A stretch of DNA of 64,000 bases from contig NZ_JACXAG020000001.1 of assembly GCF_014773435.2 (NCBI RefSeq), forward strand, positions 372,001-436,000, written 5' to 3'. The stretch is from Polycladospora coralii (GTDB taxonomy: Bacteria; Bacillota; Bacilli; Thermoactinomycetales; Thermoactinomycetaceae). The notes under the pieces are model-generated. The model saw only the letters and a program-made list of their open reading frames with translations. It had not been told where the DNA came from and did not search any database. The first letter of the stretch is position 1. Each line of letters begins with the position of its first letter. This document shows, one piece after another, positions 53,489 through 61,817 of this stretch. The translations under genes were made by a program, and so were the position numbers.

Positions 53489-55648
53489 ATGAAACAAGTT
53501 CAATTGCAAATTATGGGGATGCATTGTGCGGCCTGTGTACAACGTATCGAAAAAAGAATTGGTAAAATAGAAGGTGTGAATCAAATCCGTGTTAATTTAG
53601 CTACTGGAAATGCGACAATTCGCTATTTTCCCAAACAGTTGAACCTGTCTTATATTCAATCGCGAATTGAGAACTTAGGCTTTAAAGTTTCTACCATACA
53701 ATCTAAACATCGGGCTCATCACCACAAAGATTTGTTGCGTTTTCTTTTGTCGGCTCTACTTTCGATCCCGCTGATCAGTGTCATGTTGACTCATCTCCAC
53801 GGGTTAGAAAATCCCATTCCTAGTTACTGGTTAAACCCATGGTTTCAATGTATCTTAACCGCAATCATTCAATGGGGAATCGGATGGCCTTTTTATCAAC
53901 GCGCATGGCAAGCACTAAAAAACAAACATACCACCATGGATACACTAGTGGCATTAAGCACCCTGACTGCTTTCGGTTATAGCTTTTTTCTTACACTCTT
54001 CCCAAGTGCTACCCATACACCGCTTTTTTACGAAAGTAGCGCCATGATTATTACCTTTATTTTGTTTGGAAAATGGTTAGAGGCAAAAGCAATGTTCCAA
54101 GCGCAAAGAAATACAAAACAATTAACGGATCTATTCGGGCAAGAGGCCATTGTTATTCGAGCAAATCAACTTCATAAAATAAAAGTAGATCAAATCGCTA
54201 TCGGTGATATTCTCTTAATCCAACCCGGTGCAAAAATCCCTATAGATGGCATTGTCGTGTTTGGCAAAAGTTTTGTTGATGAGTCATTTTTAACAGGTGA
54301 AAGTACCCCTGTCACGAAAGCAGGAGGCGATTTGGTTTATGGCGGTTCCACCAATCAATATGGACAACTACGGATCAAAGCGACCCATCTTTCCCAAAAT
54401 TCAACATTGGCACAAATGGTACAGTTAGTCGAGCGAGCACAAACCGATCATGCGCCGATTCAAAGGATTGCAGATCAAATCACTGCTGTATTTGTTCCCA
54501 TTATCATCGTCATCGCCATTGTAACTTTTTTTGCTTGGTATCTACTCTTACAACCGGAATATTTATATGGTGCGATTGAAAAAGCGATCACGGTTCTCAT
54601 CATTGCTTGTCCATGTGCCTTAGGGCTCGCCACACCTACCTCCATATTGGTCGGATCCGGCAAGGCCGCTCAACTTGGGATTTTATTTAAAGAAGGACGT
54701 TTTTTAGAAGCCCTCCATCAAGTAGATGTCATTCTATTTGATAAAACGGGAACTTTAACATCCGGAAAACCACAAGTAAGTGATATCTATGTAGTAAATC
54801 GTTTTCAGGAACGTGATTTTCTACGATGTGTAGGAGCGACTGAGCAATCTTCCGAGCATCCGATGGCATTTGCCATTTTACAAGAAATTAGTCGCAGGAA
54901 GATTGCTCTACCTTCAGTCTCGCGATTTCAAGCTTTACCTGGTTATGGTGTTGAAGCATATGTCGGCTCACGGCGCATATTGATCGGTAGCCCCAGGCTT
55001 CTCCGCAAAGAGGGGATCACATTTGAACCCATCCTCTTAAAATTACGAGAACTAGAAGCTTCTGGTCACACGGTATTATTAGTAGCCATTCAAGATCAGA
55101 TTGCAGGACTGATTGCCGTAACAGATGAAATCAAACCAGATGCCATTTCCAGTGTGCATTTATTAAAGAAGCTAGGTAAAACGGTGGGGATCGTATCCGG
55201 TGATCATAAAAAGCTGGTCCAAGCGACAGCCCGTATGTTACAAATTGATCATTACCATGCAGAAGTGTTGCCACAAGATAAAGTTAAGATAATCCAAAAA
55301 ATACAGTCATCTGGTAAACGCGTAGCCATGATAGGTGATGGCATAAATGATGCACCTGCACTAAAAACCGCTAATATCGGAATAGCCATGGGAACAGGTG
55401 CTAATTTAACCAATCGAGCCTGTGATATCCAACTTTTACACAATCACTTATTTCGTGTTGTGCAAGCTTTTAAAATAAGTAAACGTACGATGATGAATAT
55501 TAAACAAAACTTATTATGGGCACTTGGTTATAACGCAATCAACATTCCTTTAGCTGTTCTCGGCTTATTAAATCCTTGGATCGGCGCACTAACGATGGCG
55601 AGCAGCTCCCTGATTGTGGTGTTAAATGCCTTACGTTTACAGAAGTGA
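53489..55648 (+). CDS. copA: Copper-translocating P1B-type ATPase
   Basis: 719 residues. One N-terminal HMA domain with GMHCAACV (Cys13, Cys16), eight membrane segments, A-domain FLTGESTPV, the channel motif CPCALGLATPTS, phosphorylation site DKTGTLTSG, SEHPMAF and GDGINDAPAL. The last helices contain YNAINIPLAVLG and MASSSLIVVLNALRL, as in Cu(I)-type pumps. Exports Cu(I) from the cytosol. No copZ or csoR is adjacent. The 3' end overlaps the convergent monooxygenase gene by 12 bp. Confidence 0.94.
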   Translation: MKQVQLQIMGMHCAACVQRIEKRIGKIEGVNQIRVNLATGNATIRYFPKQLNLSYIQSRIENLGFKVSTIQSKHRAHHHKDLLRFLLSALLSIPLISVMLTHLHGLENPIPSYWLNPWFQCILTAIIQWGIGWPFYQRAWQALKNKHTTMDTLVALSTLTAFGYSFFLTLFPSATHTPLFYESSAMIITFILFGKWLEAKAMFQAQRNTKQLTDLFGQEAIVIRANQLHKIKVDQIAIGDILLIQPGAKIPIDGIVVFGKSFVDESFLTGESTPVTKAGGDLVYGGSTNQYGQLRIKATHLSQNSTLAQMVQLVERAQTDHAPIQRIADQITAVFVPIIIVIAIVTFFAWYLLLQPEYLYGAIEKAITVLIIACPCALGLATPTSILVGSGKAAQLGILFKEGRFLEALHQVDVILFDKTGTLTSGKPQVSDIYVVNRFQERDFLRCVGATEQSSEHPMAFAILQEISRRKIALPSVSRFQALPGYGVEAYVGSRRILIGSPRLLRKEGITFEPILLKLRELEASGHTVLLVAIQDQIAGLIAVTDEIKPDAISSVHLLKKLGKTVGIVSGDHKKLVQATARMLQIDHYHAEVLPQDKVKIIQKIQSSGKRVAMIGDGINDAPALKTANIGIAMGTGANLTNRACDIQLLHNHLFRVVQAFKISKRTMMNIKQNLLWALGYNAINIPLAVLGLLNPWIGALTMASSSLIVVLNALRLQK

Positions 55649-56680
55649 CTGCATATGTTTAACCAGAAACTGGGCATCTTCACCCACCCCTAGGATTAGT
55701 GATGATCCTCTGCGATGTAGCCAGGGCAAGCCAATCACATAGCAACCTTTGATCTCGGTAACCCCATGTTGATGTTTAATCTTTCCATTTTGATCATACA
55801 AAGACGGATGTTGAAAAAAAGGATGCATCTGCTTAAATCCAGTAGCCCAGATCACATTTTTCACTTCAATCTGTGTGCGATCGTTAAAGCTGACAAGAGA
55901 CCCTTCAGCTTGGATAACACGCCCTTTTTGCATCACTTTTTTTTGCTTTAAAGCTTGTTTTAGCGTATAGCCAAAAATAGGGTCGTCCCATGTACGCATT
56001 CGTTTTCCTAGCCTAGATTGAATATCGATCGCTAGTAAACCGAGCTGCTCAAACCACCAAAAGATACTTTTTTTCATTATCGTTAGCGGCAAGAAACGTA
56101 AGGGTTGGCTAACAGCTAAATAGGTTTCTTGGTGTTCACTACATTCAGTTGCAATTTGAGCCCCTGAATTTCCACCTCCTACGATCAAAGTAGTTCCCCT
56201 CTGTAATTGCTTGGGATTACGGTATTCAGATGAATGCATTTGTACGACGTCTGCACTTAATTGCCCCGCAAATGGAGGGACAAATGGTGTTTGAAATGCC
56301 CCTGTCGCTAAAACGATTCGTTTAGATTCAAATTGGGTATTCGATGTGAAGATGATAAAGCCATCCTTTGTGTGATCGATCTTGATTACTTCTTGGTTAT
56401 GCATAATGGATAAATGAAATGATTTTCCATATAATTCAAGATAGTCAGCCATTTCATCTTTGGATGGATATCCTTGTGGGTCTCCTGCCATCGTAAGACC
56501 CGGGAGAGCACTATATAAACGCGGTGTAAATAAAACAAGTGAATCATAACGATCCCTCCATTGCTGTCCCATCTGCTTATCCCGATCTAAAATAAGATAC
56601 GAAAAGTTGGTTTTACGCAAGTAATACCCCACTGCTAAGCCGGCTTGTCCGCCACCGATTACAATCACATCATAGCGCAT
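55637..56680 (-). CDS. Flavin-containing NAD(P)H oxidoreductase (CzcO/monooxygenase-like)
   Basis: 347 residues from the ATG at 56680 (TAGGAG upstream). FAD-binding GGGQAGLAVGYYLR, then the NADPH-binding GGGNSGAQIATE, and a late VIWATGFKQ, typical of flavoprotein monooxygenases of the CzcO/TrkA-like group. The exact substrate is unknown. Converges on copA with a 12-bp overlap. A long inverted repeat covers its promoter and ribosome site, suggesting tight repression. Confidence 0.88.
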   Translation of the reverse strand: MRYDVIVIGGGQAGLAVGYYLRKTNFSYLILDRDKQMGQQWRDRYDSLVLFTPRLYSALPGLTMAGDPQGYPSKDEMADYLELYGKSFHLSIMHNQEVIKIDHTKDGFIIFTSNTQFESKRIVLATGAFQTPFVPPFAGQLSADVVQMHSSEYRNPKQLQRGTTLIVGGGNSGAQIATECSEHQETYLAVSQPLRFLPLTIMKKSIFWWFEQLGLLAIDIQSRLGKRMRTWDDPIFGYTLKQALKQKKVMQKGRVIQAEGSLVSFNDRTQIEVKNVIWATGFKQMHPFFQHPSLYDQNGKIKHQHGVTEIKGCYVIGLPWLHRRGSSLILGVGEDAQFLVKHMQSLL

Positions 56681-56690
56681 AAATGTACTC

Positions 56691-56730
56691 CTATCTGTTA
56701 ATATGAACACATGCTCATATTAACAGATAG
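56691..56730 (-). promoter_or_regulatory. 16-bp inverted repeat over the promoter of the flavin oxidoreductase gene
   Basis: Arms at 56691-56706 and 56715-56730 (CTATCTGTTAATATGA and complement), 8-base centre. A promoter TAGACA (56740-56745), 17 bases, TAATAT (56717-56722) runs into it on the minus strand. In the RNA it could also form a hairpin that reaches into the ribosome site. Confidence 0.65.
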
Positions 56731-56905
56731 AATCACGCTTGTCTATTTACTGATGTGAAGTTTAAGGAGATCAGGAATCCTTCTCATATATATGTATTCC
56801 AAGATAAAATAGAAATTGCTTTTGAAAACAGCTCCTTTTTCATCCCTGAGCAAAGAAAGCAAGCATTTACCCCTTCACAGCAGTCCATACAACGCCAAAT
56901 ACAGA

Positions 56906-56942
56906 TGTGGGTCGTGCAAAAGTAAACTTTACACAACCCACA
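56906..56942 (-). terminator. Probable terminator of the sigma operon
   Basis: Arms TGTGGGT/ACCCACA with inner GTG/CAC pairing and a long loop, 12 bp after the stop of the gene at 56954. No strong U-tract. Confidence 0.5.
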
Positions 56943-56953
56943 AAGATGATTAT

Positions 56954-58216
56954 TTATTTATGATCTGACTTTTTCTGGCGAAAACTACGCCATGATGCCT
57001 TTATCTTCGGAAACCAACGTTCCGTCACGCTACCGAGTCCAAGTAAAAGTCCACCCATTAATAAGAGCCATCCCAATATTGGTATCCAGATCAAGTGTAC
57101 GATTAATAAAATCCCAAGTAAAAGGAGCAAGAGTTGCTTTTCCGTTTTAAATTGTAGCGTATCCCCAACCTTTGTGCCAATAATTTGAGCAATCGCAATT
57201 AGACCCATTGCAGTAGCTAGTAGCAAGCCGATTGCGTAGATGATTGCCAGTGGAATACCTAAGACAGAGACCGCTAAGACAAACAAAAGCGGTAACGACA
57301 GTAAAGCAGTTAGGAATCCCTTCCACAACATTTTCCATGGTGAAGTGATGATGCTATGCCCGGTCTCATCTAACTCGGAACGTGCAAACACATATACCAG
57401 TGTAGTGAGAGAAACAATCCCCACTACAAAGAGAAGCCATAATCCAAACGCATTATCCGAGTCTCTTTCATAGTAGATATTATTTTCATCGACATCACCT
57501 TCATCATGACCCTTTCCATGATCACCAGGAGACGAATCAGGTACTTGCTTGACAATGCTTAGTGGCTTATTTTCTGGTGTTATAATCGCACCACGCACCT
57601 CAGCTCCTGGTTCCATAATGAGTACCTCTCCAGCTAGAGAAATATTCCCATCGATTACTGCTGTTTGTTCTAAGATTACTTTTTTCCCCTGTACATCACC
57701 TGACACATGTCCACCAATATGAACTGTGCTCGTTTCTTTCCCTACATCTCCCATCACAACGCTAGCATCTCTAATTTGGATTTGCTCCCCAATTACATTG
57801 CCCCATACGCCTTTATCTCTGTCAGTATCCTCATCGTAATGTCTTCTTTCTTCTAACCCCACAATAATTTGTTTCGCATTGATATTGCCGCGTACAAGTC
57901 CATCTTCAATGATTACGGATTCAGATGCCGTAACATCTCCTGCTAAAACCGCATCGTCCCCGATGGTGATGGTGGAGACTTGAAAATCTCTCGTCACTTC
58001 ACGGTCAACACGTACACTACCATCTGTTTCTTCTGACCACCCCTCTTGGATCGGCCTCTCGACCATTCTCTGTGTTTGTTCGTAGGGAAGATGAAACTCC
58101 TGTGCAATATGTTTCGCAATCTCCCCTCGCTCTATAAAGCTAAAACCGATTAATATAGCACCTACTAACACCAGTATAAAGAACCATTTAAACATAAATG
58201 TAAAAACTTTACGCAA
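56954..58216 (-). CDS. Bactofilin-like polymer-forming membrane protein
   Basis: 420 residues. Membrane segment at about 8-27, then a right-handed beta-helix-like region (about 75-215) with the short repeats of polymer-forming bactofilin domains: ITIGDDAVLAGDVTASESV, VRGNINAKQIIVG, VHIGGHVSGDVQGKKVIL, AVIDGNISLAGEVLIMEPGA. Then an acidic linker and four to five membrane segments in the last 160 residues. The start overlaps the anti-sigma gene by 8 bp. Probably an envelope protein controlled by, or feeding signals to, the sigma/anti-sigma pair. Confidence 0.8.
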   Translation of the reverse strand: MRKVFTFMFKWFFILVLVGAILIGFSFIERGEIAKHIAQEFHLPYEQTQRMVERPIQEGWSEETDGSVRVDREVTRDFQVSTITIGDDAVLAGDVTASESVIIEDGLVRGNINAKQIIVGLEERRHYDEDTDRDKGVWGNVIGEQIQIRDASVVMGDVGKETSTVHIGGHVSGDVQGKKVILEQTAVIDGNISLAGEVLIMEPGAEVRGAIITPENKPLSIVKQVPDSSPGDHGKGHDEGDVDENNIYYERDSDNAFGLWLLFVVGIVSLTTLVYVFARSELDETGHSIITSPWKMLWKGFLTALLSLPLLFVLAVSVLGIPLAIIYAIGLLLATAMGLIAIAQIIGTKVGDTLQFKTEKQLLLLLLGILLIVHLIWIPILGWLLLMGGLLLGLGSVTERWFPKIKASWRSFRQKKSDHK

Positions 58217-58823
58217 GCTTTCTCCTCCTCAACTCATGTAGTCCTAGATTCATCAAATACAGTCCTAACACGCACAATAGGCCAATCATACTACTGTAAA
58301 AAAGTGTACCTTGATAGCTAGTCAGAAAACTTTTCATCTGTATGAAGCTATTTCCGACTTGAGAGGGGAGCTCAAATATTTCTAACCATACCGCTTTTAA
58401 CACTTCAACATGTGAAACATAGCCAACTTCCATCTGCCTTAGCTGAAGTTGTAGCCATATTTGCGAATCATTCAAATGAATACCATCCCAGTAAAGCAAG
58501 AGCAAGAAGAACGATGTAAGAAGTGCCATTCCCACTTGCCAAAAGCGGAGCATGGTTTTAAAGAAAGGCATATCTTGCGTTTGTGGTTGTTTGGAAACGG
58601 CCACCATAATGTCATCCACTAAATGGAGAGGAGGAGTTTGTAATGACATATTGGTATCCAAAAAACCACTTAACGCTCGATCCAGCTTTGCTTCCAAAAT
58701 GAACTGACAAGCGGAGCATGTGCGACAGTGATCTTCCACATACATCTCTTCTAACACATCTAACTCTTCATCTACAAAGCGCTCGATTACCATCTCTACT
58801 TCCTTACAAGTAAGTCGTTTCAT
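58209..58823 (-). CDS. Zinc-binding anti-sigma factor (ZAS type)
   Basis: 204 residues from the ATG at 58823, which overlaps the sigma stop (TGATG). Zinc motif C6 ... H32-x3-C36-x2-C39 (HCRTCSAC), typical of ZAS domains that hold ECF sigma factors. Two membrane segments follow (about 95-112 and near the C-terminus). Thought to keep the sigma factor inactive at the membrane until a stress signal. Overlaps the bactofilin-like gene. Confidence 0.88.
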   Translation of the reverse strand: MKRLTCKEVEMVIERFVDEELDVLEEMYVEDHCRTCSACQFILEAKLDRALSGFLDTNMSLQTPPLHLVDDIMVAVSKQPQTQDMPFFKTMLRFWQVGMALLTSFFLLLLYWDGIHLNDSQIWLQLQLRQMEVGYVSHVEVLKAVWLEIFELPSQVGNSFIQMKSFLTSYQGTLFYSSMIGLLCVLGLYLMNLGLHELRRRKLA

Positions 58824-59377
58824 CACATCATCCCCCTTTCACGTAGTGGTCCCAGTAACTTTCTTAGTTGTAACTTTGCTCGATAAAGATGTGTACCTAC
58901 GGTATTGACTGGCATTTCTAGGATGTCAGCGATCTCTTGATAAGATAATTCTTGTTGATGCGATAAAATCAATACCATGCGATATTTGTCTGGTAACTGG
59001 TCAAGTGTTTCTTGCAGTTGCTCCCGCAACTCTCTTTGTTCGTACCTCGCTTCTACACTAACATGATCTATTTTGGTTTGGTTTTCATCTAATTCCTGAG
59101 GTGGAAATAATGTTTGCTCTTTTTGTTTCTTCCGCAAGCGATCCATACAAGTGCGATAAGTAATCTGGTAAGCCCATGTAGAAAACTGCGCTTCTGCACG
59201 GTAACGACTTAAGTTTGTATATATTTTAATAAATACCTCTTGTGTAACATCTTTGGCCTCTTCTGGCTTTTTCAATAATTGAAGAACTAAGTTATATATT
59301 TTCTTTTCGTACGCCTCCACAATTTTTCGAAATGCGTCTTGATCCCCTGTTTGTGCTTTCTTTATCCAATTATCCAC
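58823..59377 (-). CDS. ECF RNA polymerase sigma factor
   Basis: 184 residues, GTG start at 59377. Region 2 is seen in LLKKPEEAKDVTQEVFIKIY and FSTWAYQITYRTCMDRLRK, region 4 in LPDKYRMVLILSHQQELSYQ and EIADILEMPVNTVGTHLYRA. Resembles SigW/SigV-type ECF factors. It probably transcribes its own operon from the promoter at 59415-59444. First gene of sigma, anti-sigma, bactofilin-like. Confidence 0.94.
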   Translation of the reverse strand: MDNWIKKAQTGDQDAFRKIVEAYEKKIYNLVLQLLKKPEEAKDVTQEVFIKIYTNLSRYRAEAQFSTWAYQITYRTCMDRLRKKQKEQTLFPPQELDENQTKIDHVSVEARYEQRELREQLQETLDQLPDKYRMVLILSHQQELSYQEIADILEMPVNTVGTHLYRAKLQLRKLLGPLRERGMM

Positions 59378-59414
59378 CTAACACGGACCCACCTCCCGTT
59401 TCGCCTCTCATTAG

Positions 59415-59444
59415 TTAGACGTACGTGACTCCGCATTTATTTCA
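59415..59444 (-). promoter_or_regulatory. Candidate ECF-type autoregulatory promoter
   Basis: Minus strand TGAAAT (59439-59444), 17-base spacer, CGTCTAA (59415-59421). This is the usual Bacillus ECF form TGaAAC-N16/17-CGTC. 38 bp before the sigma start. Confidence 0.6.
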
Positions 59445-59472
59445 CTTTCTATAAAAAATTTAAATCGGTTCA

Positions 59473-60393
59473 TCAACACGATGGATACAAAATATGATTT
59501 AAGCTTTGTTGTGCAGCTTTAACCAAAGGCATATCCCTATGATCAAACCCATATACCAGTAAGATAATAGAACTATAGCATGCTTTAAATCGGGCCACTG
59601 TTTGGGTATATTCGTCTACTTGCCCATACTCTGCAAAAAATAAAGAACGTCCTTCTGCTGGTAAAAAGCTATAAATCAAACTAAGGTCGATAGCTGGATG
59701 TCCGATGTGGGCATCTCCCCAATCAATAACGCCAGCAATATGATTGGATTGATCAACGAGGAAATTACGAATATGTAGGTCCCCATGTATCAATGTTGGA
59801 TTGAATTGCTCCTCCAGCACGGGTACGTTATCGATATAATCATTTAAATCTTGAAAGGAAGCATATAAACCGCTCTCTTTAATCCGCTTTAGATAGGGCA
59901 GGATGGTATGTTTTTGCTTTATAATATCTAATCGCTGGATTTCATCGTATGGAACACCAAGTTGACGTGCCTTAGCAACGGGAAAAGCATGTAATGCCTT
60001 TAAAAAGCGAGCAAGTTGTGAGGCATTAGGTGCCCAATCTGTTTCTGTCGAAACTTGAGGCGGATATCCTTGAATCATAGCATATCCCGTAAAAAACCAT
60101 GGAAATTCATCAGCAACTGCTCGACCTAGAAATTGCGGTACAGGGATGGGTAACGGTAATTGATCACTTAATGAAGGTAAAATGGCATTTTCCACTTCCA
60201 TTAACGCCACTGCGATAGTGCGACGGGGGAAACGAAAAATATATCGCTCATTTACTTTGAAGACCGTATTATCGAATCCTTTACCTACCACATGTACTCG
60301 AACCGGTGCTAATTGTGGAAACTGCGCTTCAATCCATCGCTGTGCTTGTATAGGCGTTACGACATACTCAGCCGCCCATGGTTTTTTCTCCAT
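59473..60393 (-). CDS. Aminoglycoside phosphotransferase-family kinase
   Basis: 306 residues. Kinase-like fold: VHVVGKGFDNTVFKVNERY and FRFPRR in the N-lobe, catalytic loop LIHGDLHIRNFLV and metal motif VIDWGDAHIGHPAIDLSLIY. The full HGD and D-W-G-D motifs suggest an active kinase. Substrate may be an antibiotic such as a macrolide or aminoglycoside, or a metabolite; sequence does not decide. GGAGG 9 bases before the ATG. Confidence 0.88.
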   Translation of the reverse strand: MEKKPWAAEYVVTPIQAQRWIEAQFPQLAPVRVHVVGKGFDNTVFKVNERYIFRFPRRTIAVALMEVENAILPSLSDQLPLPIPVPQFLGRAVADEFPWFFTGYAMIQGYPPQVSTETDWAPNASQLARFLKALHAFPVAKARQLGVPYDEIQRLDIIKQKHTILPYLKRIKESGLYASFQDLNDYIDNVPVLEEQFNPTLIHGDLHIRNFLVDQSNHIAGVIDWGDAHIGHPAIDLSLIYSFLPAEGRSLFFAEYGQVDEYTQTVARFKACYSSIILLVYGFDHRDMPLVKAAQQSLNHILYPSC

Positions 60394-60544
60394 CTATTTT
60401 ACCTCCATTGGTATTATTCTTTTACGCGTAGTGCTTGTTAAATTGCAAACGATTAGCCGTTCAGCCGAAAGGTAAGATTTTGATAAAATATGATATACGT
60501 TTAAATTCTCTATGTTTATTTAATATTAAATTATAACACACAAA

Positions 60545-60577
60545 AGAGACCAGCATCATATACATATGCTGGTCTCT
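60545..60577 (-). terminator. Terminator of the gbsAB operon
   Basis: 12-bp perfect arms AGAGACCAGCAT/ATGCTGGTCTCT with a 9-base loop, TTTTG after the stem on the minus strand. 13 bp after the gbsB stop. Confidence 0.9.
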
Positions 60578-60589
60578 CCTGACTATAGA

Positions 60590-61792
60590 TTAATATAAAG
60601 TTGATTCTTCTAAGCCGAGACAACGTCCATAAATCCATTTGTACGCATTTAAGTCGAGATCGCGTGGATTACCAAATGTTTGTGGATCATCTAGTGCTGC
60701 TTGGGCATACCGATCGATTTGCTCAGGATCGACACCTTGATCGAGTAGGCTTGGGATGTTTACATCAGCAACCAAACGCTCTACCTCGATTACAGCCGCA
60801 ATAGCTGCCTCTTCTACGGTCATCTCTTTTGTGTTCACTCCTAATGCTTCGGCAATACGCGCAAATTTATGAGGAGCACCCATCCAGTTGTATTCCATTA
60901 CAGGTGGCAACATCGCCGAAACACATTGTCCATGCATGACGGGTACCATTCCGCCTAATGTTTGTGCCATAGCATGTGCTGCACCAGCAGAATCACTTCC
61001 ATAAGAAAGACCAGCCAGCATAGCCGCTTGAGCCATATGATAACGAGCTTCTACATCATGTCCATTTGCATAGGCACGACGTAAGTATTTCCCTACGTAT
61101 TCGATAGCTAGTAGTGCTACAGCGTCTGTAATCGGTTGCGCTTGATTCATCGTAAAGCATTCGATCGCATGAGATAGCGCATCAACACCAGTTGCAGCGG
61201 TAATATGCTTCGGCATAGAAAGATGCATCTCTGGATCGATAATCGCTAAGTGTGCGGGGATCAGAGGTCCACCCACATTAAACTTAATTTCACGAACCGG
61301 ATCTTTAATTACCGCCCACTGGGTTACTTCACTACCGGTTCCAGCAGTCGTCGGGATCGTGGTAAGTGGTGGAATTCTTTTGGTTAGCGGTTTACCATTA
61401 TCGGAAGCCTCATAGTTAAGCACAGGCTCCCCGTGAACCGCTTCTACTCCTATCGCTTTCGCCGTATCCATGGAGCTACCGCCACCTACTGCCACTAATC
61501 CGTTACAGTTGTTCTCTAGATACGTTTTTGCACCTAAAGCAATGAGATCTGTATCTGGTTCGCCTTTTATCTCATGAAAAACATGGACATCTAAACCAGC
61601 ATTGCGTAAACTCTCTTCGATTGGTTTCGTTACTCCTGCTGAAAATAAGCCGATATCGGTCACAATCATCGCTTTGGTAACACCTAGTTTTTTTATCTCA
61701 TTGCCTGCTGATTGAATGACACCTACTCCAGATACCACTTTAGTTGGCATCTCAAATTCTTTCTGCGTTAACATTTGTTCTGTACGAATCAT
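60590..61792 (-). CDS. gbsB: Choline dehydrogenase, iron-containing alcohol dehydrogenase family (GbsB)
   Basis: 400 residues from the ATG at 61792 (AAGGGGGA 8 bases upstream). Type III alcohol dehydrogenase. NAD-binding GGGSSMDTAKAIG, TTIPTTAGTGSEVT, and the metal ligands in DALSHAIECF, AHAMAQTLGG and VMHGQCVS. With gbsA next to it and gbsR divergent, it is the choline-to-betaine-aldehyde step, as in B. subtilis. Provides the osmoprotectant glycine betaine from choline. Confidence 0.92.
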   Translation of the reverse strand: MIRTEQMLTQKEFEMPTKVVSGVGVIQSAGNEIKKLGVTKAMIVTDIGLFSAGVTKPIEESLRNAGLDVHVFHEIKGEPDTDLIALGAKTYLENNCNGLVAVGGGSSMDTAKAIGVEAVHGEPVLNYEASDNGKPLTKRIPPLTTIPTTAGTGSEVTQWAVIKDPVREIKFNVGGPLIPAHLAIIDPEMHLSMPKHITAATGVDALSHAIECFTMNQAQPITDAVALLAIEYVGKYLRRAYANGHDVEARYHMAQAAMLAGLSYGSDSAGAAHAMAQTLGGMVPVMHGQCVSAMLPPVMEYNWMGAPHKFARIAEALGVNTKEMTVEEAAIAAVIEVERLVADVNIPSLLDQGVDPEQIDRYAQAALDDPQTFGNPRDLDLNAYKWIYGRCLGLEESTLY

Positions 61793-61817
61793 AAATAAAT
61801 CCCCCTTGATCAAAATT

